Shown: positions 34,765 through 42,692 of the stretch, one piece after another | Layout of the letters: each line of letters begins with the position of its first letter | Numbering within the stretch: the stretch's first letter is position 1 | Source of the DNA: Paenibacillus_AP thailandensis | Lineage (GTDB): Bacteria; Bacillota; Bacilli; Paenibacillales; Paenibacillaceae | Assembly: GCF_042685365.1 (NCBI RefSeq) | Contig: NZ_JBHUMY010000006.1 | Span: 496,001 to 560,000 of the forward strand | Length of the DNA: 64,000 nucleotides | Direction: 5' to 3' | The notes under the pieces: model-generated | Told to the model about the DNA's origin: nothing | Seen by the model: only the letters and a program-made list of their open reading frames with translations | Database searches by the model: none | Translations under genes and position numbers: made by a program

Positions 34765-35757
34765 ATGCTGCAAAAAAAGAAACTCGGAAAATCCAATATT
34801 GAGGTTAGCGCTGTCGGATTCGGTTGTTGGGCGATCGGTGGGCCGTTCTGGCTCGACGGAAAACCGGACGGGTGGGGGGAGGTCGACGACGACGAATCCG
34901 TTCGAGCCATCCGGCGGTCGCTGGAGCTGGGCATCAATCTCTTCGATACGGCCGATGCGTACGGGACCGGACACAGCGAGGAAGTGCTGGGACGAGCCTT
35001 GAAAGGACGCCGGAACGAAGCGGTTATCGCGACCAAATTCGGTTACACCTACAACGAGGAGGAACGACAGGTTTATACCCGGTACGACGTGTCGCCGGCC
35101 TACATTCGCAAAGCTTGCGAAGCTTCGATGAAGCGACTCGGTACCGATTATATCGATCTGTACCAGCTTCACGTCGGAAGCATCCCGATCGATTCGATCG
35201 ATTCGGTCGTCGACTCGCTTGACCGGCTCAAGCGGGAGGGATGGATTCGGGCGTACGGATGGAGCACCGACGATTCCGTCCGGGCCGAAGCATTCGCCGC
35301 CCGTTCGGCAGGCGACGCAATCCAGCATCCTTTAAACATCTTCCACGACCATCCTTCTATGATCGGAACGTGCGAGCGGCATTCGCTCAGCAGCATTAAC
35401 AATTCTCCGCTGGCGATGGGCTTGCTGAGCGGGAAATTCAACCGGTCGACGACGTTGCCGCAGGACGATGTCCGGGGCAGCAATCACGATTGGGTCCTTT
35501 ACTTCAAGGACGGGAAGCCGAAGGAATCTTATTTGAAGACGCTTGATGCGGTACGGGAAATCCTCACCTCGGACGGGCGCAGCATGGTACAAGGGGCACT
35601 CGGATGGATATGGGGGAGAAGCGGCTGCACGATCCCGATTCCGGGGTTAAAAACCGTTAAGCAGGTCGAGGAGGCGGCGCAAGCCCTCCACTACGGGCCG
35701 CTTCGTCCCGAACAAATGAAGGAAATCGAAGGCTTGTTCGCTCAAGCGGACGCGTAG
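34765..35757 (+). CDS. aldo/keto reductase
   Basis: 330 residues from the ATG at 34765, 7 bases after GGAGG. The (beta/alpha)8 family tetrad is visible: Asp and Tyr in NLFDTADAYGTG, Lys in VIATKFGY, His in LYQLHVG; the C-terminal cofactor block is IPGLKTVKQVEEAAQA. It reduces carbonyls with NADPH; the physiological substrate is unknown. The 328-base gap before it (34437-34764) holds the upstream regions of both divergent genes and nothing else I can identify. Confidence 0.92.
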   Translation: MLQKKKLGKSNIEVSAVGFGCWAIGGPFWLDGKPDGWGEVDDDESVRAIRRSLELGINLFDTADAYGTGHSEEVLGRALKGRRNEAVIATKFGYTYNEEERQVYTRYDVSPAYIRKACEASMKRLGTDYIDLYQLHVGSIPIDSIDSVVDSLDRLKREGWIRAYGWSTDDSVRAEAFAARSAGDAIQHPLNIFHDHPSMIGTCERHSLSSINNSPLAMGLLSGKFNRSTTLPQDDVRGSNHDWVLYFKDGKPKESYLKTLDAVREILTSDGRSMVQGALGWIWGRSGCTIPIPGLKTVKQVEEAAQALHYGPLRPEQMKEIEGLFAQADA

Positions 35758-35801
35758 GCCGGGGATGTCGGCGGGCTCCCATTGCGGCAAGATTCCAAGA
35801 A

Positions 35802-35836
35802 AGGCACTGACGATGCGGTCAGTGCCTCTTCTTTTT
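35802..35836 (+). terminator. rho-independent terminator
   Basis: AGGCACTGAC pairs perfectly with GTCAGTGCCT (6-base loop), followed by CTTCTTTTTT. It ends the aldo/keto reductase transcript. Confidence 0.88.
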
Positions 35837-35933
35837 TGTAAAGGAAGGAGAAAATGAGCGTCAAAAGAGCAGGGATATCCAATCAAAGCACGAATGAAGG
35901 CATAAGCCAAATATAAACAAGGGAGCGAAAAAC

Positions 35934-36163
35934 ATGGCCGGCGGAGATTGGTATATTTGGGTCGCCGAAGTCGAGAAAAAAATCGTCTCTCATCTTTTAG
36001 AAGTCAAGGGATCGGAACTCAGATTCACCTTGCAATTGAAAAGTGGTCAAAAGAAAAGGAAGTTGAATTTCTTATCCTTTGGCCAAGTGCTGACAGCATT
36101 AAGTTTTATTCCAGGAACGGTTTTTTCCCATCCAAAGAAGCCATGGAAAAACATTGGAAATAG
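35934..36163 (+). pseudogene. GNAT acetyltransferase remnant, frameshifted and truncated
   Basis: The reading frame from the ATG at 35934 gives a GNAT beta-strand pair (YIWVAEVEKKIVSHLL). From about 35997 the homology moves to another frame, which gives the acetyl-CoA motif RSQGIGTQIHLAIEKW and the closing block LILWPSADSIKFYSRNGF, ending at 36163. The usual N-terminal 60 or so residues and the stretch between the two blocks are missing. So it is a decayed acetyltransferase with both a deletion and a frame change. An AAGGGAG precedes the ATG, so a short peptide might still be made. Confidence 0.7.
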
Positions 36164-36190
36164 CTCAATGCAAAACGCAAAAAACAATTA

Positions 36191-36219
36191 TTGGCAACAA
36201 ACATATGTTCTGGTATGAT
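36191..36219 (+). promoter_or_regulatory. sigma-A-type promoter of the ECF-VOC operon
   Basis: TTGGCA (36191-36196) and TATGAT (36214-36219) with a 17-base spacer, 30 bases before the sigma factor start. The operon is therefore readable by the housekeeping polymerase and not only by its own sigma factor. Confidence 0.65.
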
Positions 36220-36248
36220 CGTAGTATCGAATTGAAGGAGGCTTCCGC

Positions 36249-36971
36249 TTGCTTCCCATAGACCCGTCGAAACGCACGCAAACCGAAGAATGGCTTCATA
36301 GCATCCATTCCGGTCTGCACGCTTATTGCTTATCTCTCTCGCGTCATGCGTGGGAAGCCGATGACCTCGTTCAGGATACGATGGTCCGGCTCCTCCGCGT
36401 GATGGAACGAGATCCGGGCAAAGTGATATCCCGGACGTATGTTTATCGCATTGCCCGGAATCTCTGGATCGACCGGTACCGCAAGCGGACGCGATCCGGG
36501 ATGACGCTGGCGGACGATGCGATTCAAGAGCTGGCGTCTGATTCGGATTTTGCGATCGACACGCGCGAGATGTTGGATTCCATTGCCCGTCTCCTGAACC
36601 CCAAATCCGTCGTCGTGTTGCTATTAATGGATGTGTTCGATTTTACGGCCAAAGAAACCGCCCATATGATCGCCTCTACGGAAGGCGCGGTCCAGGTCGC
36701 TCTATCGCGGGCCCGGAGGAGGCTGCGGGATATGGCCGATATGGCGAGAGGCGAAGATCCGAAAGTCCGCCCCGCCGGAGCGGCTCCCGATCCCGTCTGG
36801 TTTGAAGCTATTCTAAACGGGTTTCGCAAGCGTAATCCGAAAGCGATTTACGAAGCCTATTTGCGGCTCCATGAAGGGGGGGTCCGCTTACGCGGCTTGC
36901 GCAGCATGGGAGGCCGGCTGTTTTTTACTTTTCAGGATCCGGACGGTAACCTGCTTATGGTGAGTACATAA
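36249..36971 (+). CDS. ECF sigma factor with VOC-like C-terminal extension
   Basis: The 240-residue protein has sigma region 2 (about 20-85, EADDLVQDTMVRLLR, YVYRIARNLWIDRYRKR) and region 4 (about 105-165, ETAHMIASTEGAVQVALSRARRRL). A further 75-residue tail follows. Its last part (YEAYLRLHEGGVRLRGLRS, FFTFQDPDGNLLMVS, 201-239) reads like the last helix and strands of a VOC (glyoxalase/bleomycin-resistance) module and closely resembles the end of the next gene's product. A SnoaL-like origin, as in ECF41, is an alternative. No anti-sigma gene is adjacent, so the tail may regulate the factor. TTG start after AAGGAGG. Confidence 0.85.
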   Translation: MLPIDPSKRTQTEEWLHSIHSGLHAYCLSLSRHAWEADDLVQDTMVRLLRVMERDPGKVISRTYVYRIARNLWIDRYRKRTRSGMTLADDAIQELASDSDFAIDTREMLDSIARLLNPKSVVVLLLMDVFDFTAKETAHMIASTEGAVQVALSRARRRLRDMADMARGEDPKVRPAGAAPDPVWFEAILNGFRKRNPKAIYEAYLRLHEGGVRLRGLRSMGGRLFFTFQDPDGNLLMVST

Positions 36972-37048
36972 TTTTTTTATGTGTTGTATGGTTTCGCCGC
37001 TGCCGTTCGTTATATGGATGACTCTACACTTTAAGGAGGATTCCAAAC

Positions 37049-37477
37049 ATGGAGATTGTTGATCAAACGGAAAGCGTGAAGGGTGAATCGGGAGAGCAGC
37101 CAATATCGAGTCCGCTCTTAAACCGTCCAGGTGCCGTATTTATTCCCGTTCGGGACATTGAGAAGGCGCGGGATTGGTACTGCCGCATATTGGGTATCCC
37201 CTCCAGCACCGTCACAATCATGAACGGCCATCTGTGTTCGCTGCCCGTCGACGGGTCCGGGATTATTTTGGACACGATGCCGATGTGGGGCGGCAACGCT
37301 CCTGGCGGAGCTCCAACTTTCCGGACGCCTGCCTTTATGCTGTTGACGGAGGAGTTGGACGCATCGTACGCGTTCATGAAAGATCATGGAGCGGAACTTG
37401 TTACGGACATCCAAGACGATCACTGGTTTGTTTTCCGGGATCCGGACGGCAATATGATTATGGTGTGCCGGGCATAA
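37049..37477 (+). CDS. VOC family protein, single domain
   Basis: The 142-residue protein is one VOC module (about 28-142): GAVFIPVRDIEKARDWYCRILGI at the start and WFVFRDPDGNMIMVC at the end, after a 25-residue polar N-terminus. The His and Glu positions that bind metal in glyoxalases are not conserved (Val/Phe and Met), so it probably binds a ligand without metal catalysis. AAGGAGG precedes the ATG. It follows the sigma factor by 77 bases and is in the same operon. Confidence 0.88.
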   Translation: MEIVDQTESVKGESGEQPISSPLLNRPGAVFIPVRDIEKARDWYCRILGIPSSTVTIMNGHLCSLPVDGSGIILDTMPMWGGNAPGGAPTFRTPAFMLLTEELDASYAFMKDHGAELVTDIQDDHWFVFRDPDGNMIMVCRA

Positions 37478-37515
37478 CGGGCAGGCTGGAGAATGCAAGT
37501 CGGGAGGGGAGCGAA

Positions 37516-38313
37516 TTGTTAGAACGAATCGACCGGGTTATTCTTCCCGTACGGGACGTGGCGAGCGCAGCTCGCTGGTACGTCGAAACGTTCCGTTGCA
37601 GCATCTTATCGCAAAGCGCAACCGAAGCTTTGCTCAAAGTGGGAGAAGGCGAGACGCATCTTGCTCTCGTGTCGGACGAGAGCGGACGGGCATTGGGATA
37701 TTTGGATTCGGAAGGGCATGTGCCGAGCTTTAATTTCTACACCCATTGGGAGCACTTGCATCAGGCCTGGTTATCGCTGCAGGGCGTTCGGACGACGGAG
37801 ATCATGCGGACATCTTATATGAACGTAAACGAATTCTACGATCCGGACGGCAACGTTGTCGGTCTATGTCACGAGAAGGAATCTTCCTTATTTTATACGC
37901 CGTCGGAGGAAGAAGTGCCTCCGCTCGTCCACCGGGTCCTCGCCGTATTTCTTCCCGTGCTGAACCTGGAAGCCTCGATCGCCTGGTATACCCGGATGTT
38001 GGGCTTCGAGCTGATCCATCATTGGGGGCAAGGGGCCGACTTGAAGGTCGGCTCGGGAGAGACGGTCGTCACGATGATCGTGATGAACGAGGAAATTCAC
38101 CGGCAAGTCATTGAGAAGTCGGCTGGCTCTCCTTATTTTTCATTGCAAACATCCGATATTGAGCGCGTTTATGGCTCGCTTTGCAACGTAGGAGCGGTAA
38201 CGGGGAAAAGGCAGCCGCGAGAAGGCTGCTTCGAAGCCGTGTCCCCTGAAGGTCTTGTTTTCATAATTCGGGAAAGGCATTACGAATTTGCGGGGCTTCC
38301 GAGATATGGATGA
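37516..38313 (+). CDS. double-domain VOC family protein
   Basis: 265 residues from a TTG at 37516 close behind GGGAGGGGAG. Module 1 is about 1-120 (IDRVILPVRDVASAARWYVE, NEFYDPDGNVVGLC) and module 2 about 132-255 (HRVLAVFLPVLNLEASIAWY, FEAVSPEGLVFIIRE). Two fused modules can form one complete binding site in this fold. Metal-ligand positions are again not kept. The frame is open upstream inside the previous gene, but that part is its shadow. The TGA overlaps the next start by several bases. Confidence 0.85.
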   Translation: MLERIDRVILPVRDVASAARWYVETFRCSILSQSATEALLKVGEGETHLALVSDESGRALGYLDSEGHVPSFNFYTHWEHLHQAWLSLQGVRTTEIMRTSYMNVNEFYDPDGNVVGLCHEKESSLFYTPSEEEVPPLVHRVLAVFLPVLNLEASIAWYTRMLGFELIHHWGQGADLKVGSGETVVTMIVMNEEIHRQVIEKSAGSPYFSLQTSDIERVYGSLCNVGAVTGKRQPREGCFEAVSPEGLVFIIRERHYEFAGLPRYG

Positions 38314-39625
38314 ACGCAATGGCGAGGAGATAGAAACACGCAAATGGAAAGGGAGTCGGTTCAGGTTGGATATGGCCGCAGGGATCATTAACACTAGCGT
38401 CGTGTGGAAAGACGCATTTCAGGTTGTAGGAGAGAAAATCAGGTTCACGCCTTCTAAGGACGTCCCGCCTTCGGAGAACGAGATCACCCGCTTATGGCCC
38501 AGGTTTAACGAGAGGGTTGGGGAGATCGGGCATGTCGCCGGGGGAGCGTACGGACTTAGCTTGTTCGGTCCTGAATGCGTACCGGGCGGACCTTTCGACT
38601 ATATGGCGGCCGTCAGCGTTTCTGAGGCCGATCGGTTGCCTGAAGGGATGACGGCGGATTTCTTTCCCGGCGGCTTGTACTGTGTCGTCACCCGGCAAGG
38701 CGTCATCGACGAGATCGGCACGGCGTTCCGTTATTTTTGGGAGGAGTGGCTGCCCCAATCCGGCTACGCGTACCGAAACGGCGTGGAAGTCGAGTATTAC
38801 GACGAGCGTTATTACGGAAATGACAATCCTGAGTCGGTTATGGAGCTATGGATACCGATCCGGCCGGCTAACGAAATTCCGCTCAGAAACCGGGTCGGCG
38901 GCGCTTTCATCCATGTGACGGATCTGCGCAGAGCCGCGGAGTGGTACAGTCTGCTGTTCGGACTGCCCGTCCGGGAGGAACGGCTGAACGAAGGACCGGT
39001 GTATTGGTTCGACATGCCGGGTACTCATCTTATTCTCGATTCCGATGCGGCTAACGGGGAGAGCCCGGCGCGGCCGCGGTTTATGCTCGACGCGCTAGAC
39101 ATCGACGCGGCGTACCGCTATTTGCAGGAGAAGGCGGAGCCGCTATCCGAGCCGGAGAGACACGGCCAGCTTGCGTTTCTGAATTTCCGGGATCCGGATG
39201 GAAATACGTTGATGGCATGCTGGTCCGGCGAACCGGACACGGACTCCGTGCTTCAGGGGAACAGCCCCATCCTGCCCCGGATCGGCGGCGTATTCGTGGA
39301 TGTGAAGGACATGCGGTCGGCAGCCGGCTGGTATTCCGAATTGCTCGGGTTGCCGCTCGACGAGCAGAACGCGGATGATCCGGTCTATTCGGTTCCCGTA
39401 ACCCGCGGGGCCGCCCTGCTGCTGGACCGGAACCGATACTTGAACGGGGACGATTTCACCGAGCTACTGTATTTGGAGACGGAGGACTTTGAGGCCGCTC
39501 TTGCGTATGTGCGGGAACACGGATTTCAGCTAGCCGGGGAACCAAAACATTTTCACGATTTATCCGAGTTTGCGCTGCTGGACCCGGACGGCAATCGCAT
39601 CGTCGTCGCCCAGATGAAGGGTTGA
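38306..39625 (+). CDS. GyrI-like effector-binding domain fused to two VOC domains
   Basis: About 439 residues. The first 195 (VVGEKIRFTPSKD, GAYGLSLFGPE, PGGLYCVVTRQG, MELWIPIRP) form a GyrI-like/AraC effector-binding domain. VOC module 1 is about 200-315 (VGGAFIHVTDLRRAAEWYS, FRDPDGNTLMAC) and VOC module 2 about 325-439 (IGGVFVDVKDMRSAAGWYS, LLDPDGNRIVVA). All three parts are small-molecule-binding folds with no DNA-binding or catalytic domain. Start taken at the ATG overlapping the previous stop, which suggests coupled translation; an upstream TTG at 38288 is in frame. Confidence 0.85.
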   Translation: MDERNGEEIETRKWKGSRFRLDMAAGIINTSVVWKDAFQVVGEKIRFTPSKDVPPSENEITRLWPRFNERVGEIGHVAGGAYGLSLFGPECVPGGPFDYMAAVSVSEADRLPEGMTADFFPGGLYCVVTRQGVIDEIGTAFRYFWEEWLPQSGYAYRNGVEVEYYDERYYGNDNPESVMELWIPIRPANEIPLRNRVGGAFIHVTDLRRAAEWYSLLFGLPVREERLNEGPVYWFDMPGTHLILDSDAANGESPARPRFMLDALDIDAAYRYLQEKAEPLSEPERHGQLAFLNFRDPDGNTLMACWSGEPDTDSVLQGNSPILPRIGGVFVDVKDMRSAAGWYSELLGLPLDEQNADDPVYSVPVTRGAALLLDRNRYLNGDDFTELLYLETEDFEAALAYVREHGFQLAGEPKHFHDLSEFALLDPDGNRIVVAQMKG

Positions 39626-39725
39626 ATAAAGCGTCCGGGAATGCGGGAAAACGTCGCTCCTGTTTAACGAGGTTGCGAGACCGGTCCATATTGTTTTGCG
39701 GTGCACCAAAAACAACAAAATAAAC

Positions 39726-39760
39726 CCGCCGGCTATCGTTTTCGATAATCGGCGGTTTTT
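39726..39760 (+). terminator. terminator of the ECF-VOC operon
   Basis: CCGCCG (39726-39731) and CGGCGG (39750-39755) close an inner TATCG/CGATA stem with a TTTT loop, followed by TTTTT. Confidence 0.85.
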
Positions 39761-39783
39761 CGACGGTGCTTTTGTTTGGTTAC

Positions 39784-39954
39784 TTATTCCTTTTCTTCTT
39801 CGGATGCCCGGTAAGGACGCCTTGCGGCTTCTTTGATGTTGCGGTCGATTTCGGCCTCGCCTTGGATTTCGACGGCCGCCTCGACTTGATCGTTCAGCTG
39901 CTCCTCGGCTTGTCCGATTCCGTGCGCGCCTTGATGGTTTCTGCTTGTTGCCAT
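39784..39954 (-). CDS. small acidic protein (56 aa), hypothetical
   Basis: A 56-codon ORF starts at ATG 39954, 8 bases after GGAGGA, and ends TAA at 39784. The product begins MATSRNHQGAHGIGQ and is then rich in Glu, Gln and Ala, predicted as one long amphipathic helix ending in EEEKE. There is no signal or membrane segment. It is not an alpha/beta-type SASP. I know no family, but composition and ribosome site are those of a real gene; the opposite-strand ORF over it is Cys/Leu-rich and has no ribosome site. Confidence 0.6.
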   Translation of the reverse strand: MATSRNHQGAHGIGQAEEQLNDQVEAAVEIQGEAEIDRNIKEAARRPYRASEEEKE

Positions 39955-40107
39955 TGGTTTATTCCTCCCGCCTTATTGTACGGCTGTCTGCCTCAACCTT
40001 ACATTACACATAATCGAAAAGGATTATGCGGCGGAGGACTTTCGAACGATACGAGCGATAAAGATCGTATCTCATTTTAAAGATGAAATTATGAAGGAGG
40101 AGTAAGG

Positions 40108-40515
40108 ATGCCAGTACAGCAGATTGGCGGTGTATTCGTTCCCGTTACTCAATTGGAGCGTTCGATTTCGTTTTATGCGGAGACTCTCGGATTGGTATGC
40201 CGTGGAATCGAGGATTGGGGAGACGGAAAAAGAGGGGCGACGCTGTTCTTCGATCCGCATCCCGAACATGCCGCCTTGCTTACCTTGGCTGAAACCAAGG
40301 AGCCATTAACCGCACAGGCGAACTTGAATTTTAACTTTAAATGCAATCAAGCTATGGAATTGCATGCCGAGCTGAAGGCAAAAGGGTGTCGGGTAACGGA
40401 GATCGAGACCTGGGATTCGCCATGGAATCATCATATGATGTTCGATGCTTTCGATCCGGACGGCCATCGAATCAACTTGATCGAAATGGTGCCCGTCGCG
40501 AAAGCGGCAAAATAA
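40108..40515 (+). CDS. VOC family protein, single domain
   Basis: The 135-residue protein is one VOC module: QIGGVFVPVTQLERSISFYAETLGL at the start and MMFDAFDPDGHRINLIEM at the end. It has an AAGGAGGAG site and its own terminator, so it is a separate transcript from the ECF-VOC operon 480 bases upstream, though clearly of the same kind. The position of the usual metal Glu holds Asn. Substrate unknown. Confidence 0.88.
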   Translation: MPVQQIGGVFVPVTQLERSISFYAETLGLVCRGIEDWGDGKRGATLFFDPHPEHAALLTLAETKEPLTAQANLNFNFKCNQAMELHAELKAKGCRVTEIETWDSPWNHHMMFDAFDPDGHRINLIEMVPVAKAAK

Positions 40516-40521
40516 GAAGGG

Positions 40522-40548
40522 AGCCGCATACCTGCGGCTTTCTTTTTT
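40522..40548 (+). terminator. rho-independent terminator
   Basis: AGCCGCA and TGCGGCT around a 4-base loop, then TTCTTTTTT. The same stem type recurs after two other genes here. Confidence 0.82.
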
Positions 40549-40646
40549 ATATTTTTTGCCTATGAGGGATATGAACGTTCGGGATTGAAATGGATAAAAC
40601 AACTGTACGGAAGCTATAAAAAGCGATACATTAGAAGGTAATAAAA

Positions 40647-41180
40647 ATGAATATAAAAAGGGGAAGTGCGAGCATGAGGTCCGATCGATTAGCAAAAGCG
40701 ATCCAATTGCGGGAAGAGGGACGTGCCAAGCAAGACCAGAACATTCTGAAGGAGGCCAGATCGGTTCTCTTGGACTTATTGGCGGCGTACCCGGATGACG
40801 CGGAAATTCATTTTCAAACAGGCGTGGCTCATGACAATTCCGGTTTAGGACGAGAGGCCATTCCTTACTATTTGCGAGCACTTGAGCTTGGTATCGCCGG
40901 GCCGGATCGAGAAAGATGCTTGCTGGGGCTTGGCAGTACTTATCGAGCTTTGGGACAGTACGAGAATGCGGAAAAGACGCTGCGCCAAGGCGTAAATGAG
41001 TTTCCGCATAACCGGGCGCTTCAAGCCATCCTTGCAATTGCCCTTTATAATACGAAGCAGCACAAAGAGTCGGTGGAGCTCCTGTTAACGAATCTGTTGG
41101 AGACCACGACAGACGAGAAGCTTCAATACTTTAAACGGGGTCTTATGTATTATGCGCAGCACTTGGATGAAACGTGGTGA
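40647..41180 (+). CDS. tetratricopeptide-repeat protein
   Basis: 177 residues with about three TPR units (AEIHFQTGVAHDNSGLGREA, RCLLGLGSTYRALGQYENA, RALQAILAIALYNTKQHKES, residues about 50-150) after a charged N-terminal helix. Such proteins are scaffolds for protein-protein contact. GAAGGT precedes the first ATG; an in-frame ATG at 40674 also follows a GGGGAA. There is no signal peptide. No partner can be named. Confidence 0.85.
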   Translation: MNIKRGSASMRSDRLAKAIQLREEGRAKQDQNILKEARSVLLDLLAAYPDDAEIHFQTGVAHDNSGLGREAIPYYLRALELGIAGPDRERCLLGLGSTYRALGQYENAEKTLRQGVNEFPHNRALQAILAIALYNTKQHKESVELLLTNLLETTTDEKLQYFKRGLMYYAQHLDETW

Positions 41181-41244
41181 GGTCCCTTTCCTTTATAAGC
41201 AAGAGCTCTTGAAAACGCATCCAAGAAGGGGCGTCGCGTATTGA

Positions 41245-41386
41245 GACGTTGTGGACTGGAACGCATCCGATATGTTGCCGTTAATGAACGATCCGAACAT
41301 TCGGGAGCTTGAAAAAACGTCACGGCTCAATACTGCCCATTACCAAAAGCGAGTACGATGCCCTATTAGAAAAATGGGGCAGTTAG
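41245..41386 (+). pseudogene. small ORF remnant with a frameshift at an A6 run
   Basis: One frame reads DWNASDMLPLMNDPNIRELEK up to an AAAAAA run (41312-41317). The adjacent frame continues RHGSILPITKSEYDALLEKWGS to a stop at 41386. Joined, they look like the end of a single protein; I do not recognise the family. Upstream an in-frame stop at 41242 and the lack of a ribosome site suggest the 5' part is lost. The rest of 41181-41474 shows nothing else. Confidence 0.35.
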
Positions 41387-41474
41387 AAGTATAGGCGATT
41401 TGGAGAAAAAAGAGGATTGTTAATATAAATGTGTAATATTAATAATTGCATTAATAATAAAAGGAGGCATGATT

Positions 41475-42629
41475 ATGGTTCATGCTGTAGCCGGACTATA
41501 CGAAAAGGCCGGAGTTTCGGCATCGGGCGTCGATCGGATTCGCAATGCCGCAACCCGGATGGTCGGGGAAGGGATAACGCCGGCGCAAGTCGTATACGCG
41601 GCCCGTAGAGGAGTCGTTATCGTTCATCAGGCAGACGGGAAGCTTGGGCCCGATCCGGAGGCTGTCGATTTGACGGTTGATGCGTTGTTTCCGGTGTGCT
41701 CGATTACGAAGCTGTTTACGGCTACATCCGTCATGATGCTGGTGGAACAAGGAAGGGTAGGGCTGAACAGGCCGGTATGCGACTATATACCCGAATTTGC
41801 CGGCGAAGGCAAAGAAAACGTACGCATTCATCATTTGTTAACGCATACATCCGGACTCGACAGCGAAGCGATATGGCTGAGCGATAAAGAAACGTTCTCC
41901 GGCCTTTCTCAGACGGACGCCTCTCAAGACCCGGAAACCTATAGGGTTCTGCACAGCATATATCGGTGTCCGTTAAAGAACGAACCGGGGGAGGTCATGT
42001 CTTATACCGGATATGGCTACGAGCTGCTCGGAGAAATCGTAAGGCGAGTGAGCGGGTTGACGCATGACGCTTTTGCCGCGAACCATATTTTCGGGCCGCT
42101 TGGGATGCGCGACACCTATTATCGTGTTCCCGACGAAGCGCGAAACCGAGTCGTCAGGCGTTCGCCCGATGCCCCCTGCGCAGAGTGGATCGAGACGGAA
42201 GAGTGTCTGAACTCCACTTCCGCCGGCGGCGGAGCTTATTCGACGGCGAACGATTTGGGCATATTCGGACAAATGTTTCTGAACGGCGGAAGCTATAATG
42301 GAACGCGCATATTAAGCCCTGTATCGGTGAGGGAAATGACGAAAAATCAAATTCCCGGGGTATCCTCGGAATATCGGGACGAAGTGTTCCCCGAAGCTTA
42401 CTGGGGTTACGGATGGGCGGTCAACGGGATGAAGCGGGACGGAGGGGATCTGTTCTCGCCCGACGCCTACTCCCATTGGGGTGCTGGCGGTCCGTTCGTA
42501 TGCGTAGATCCGGTTTATGAGACGGTTACCGTGCATCTGTCCGTGGAACTGGACCACCGGAAGCCTTTCAAAAACATGTACGCCGATTACTTCAACAATA
42601 CGGTTTTGGCGGCCATAACCGATTTATAA
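41475..42629 (+). CDS. serine hydrolase, beta-lactamase family
   Basis: 384 residues from the ATG at 41475, 7 bases after AAGGAGG. The nucleophile motif is S76-I-T-K79 (PVCSITKLFTA), then LLTHTSGLDS, and the second motif region SYTGYGYELLGEIV, where the canonical Tyr-x-Asn is replaced by Tyr-Gly-Tyr. No signal peptide. Probably an esterase or peptidase; not a resistance enzyme. It is one of three serine hydrolases of this fold in the window. Confidence 0.9.
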   Translation: MVHAVAGLYEKAGVSASGVDRIRNAATRMVGEGITPAQVVYAARRGVVIVHQADGKLGPDPEAVDLTVDALFPVCSITKLFTATSVMMLVEQGRVGLNRPVCDYIPEFAGEGKENVRIHHLLTHTSGLDSEAIWLSDKETFSGLSQTDASQDPETYRVLHSIYRCPLKNEPGEVMSYTGYGYELLGEIVRRVSGLTHDAFAANHIFGPLGMRDTYYRVPDEARNRVVRRSPDAPCAEWIETEECLNSTSAGGGAYSTANDLGIFGQMFLNGGSYNGTRILSPVSVREMTKNQIPGVSSEYRDEVFPEAYWGYGWAVNGMKRDGGDLFSPDAYSHWGAGGPFVCVDPVYETVTVHLSVELDHRKPFKNMYADYFNNTVLAAITDL

Positions 42630-42670
42630 TTTGCAGTTGAATCAAAAAAAAGAACATGTACATCTGAAGA

Positions 42671-42692
42671 AGCCGCAGCTATGCGGCTTTTT
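42671..42692 (+). terminator. rho-independent terminator
   Basis: AGCCGCA and TGCGGCT with a 4-base loop and TTTTT. The following 220 bases up to the FHA gene contain no ORF I can support. Confidence 0.82.

Noticed and set aside
37174..37515. Upstream extension of the double-VOC gene into the preceding VOC gene
   Set aside because: That stretch is the +1 shadow of the 37049 gene; a TTG with a strong ribosome site at 37516 marks the real start.
40009..40028. CATAATC/GATTATG inverted repeat as a Fur or Zur box
   Set aside because: Arms are short and separated by six bases; it fits neither consensus.
39766..40080. 104-codon plus-strand ORF after the ECF-VOC operon
   Set aside because: It overlaps the operon terminator and is rich in Cys/Phe/Leu without ribosome site; the opposite strand carries a better small gene.
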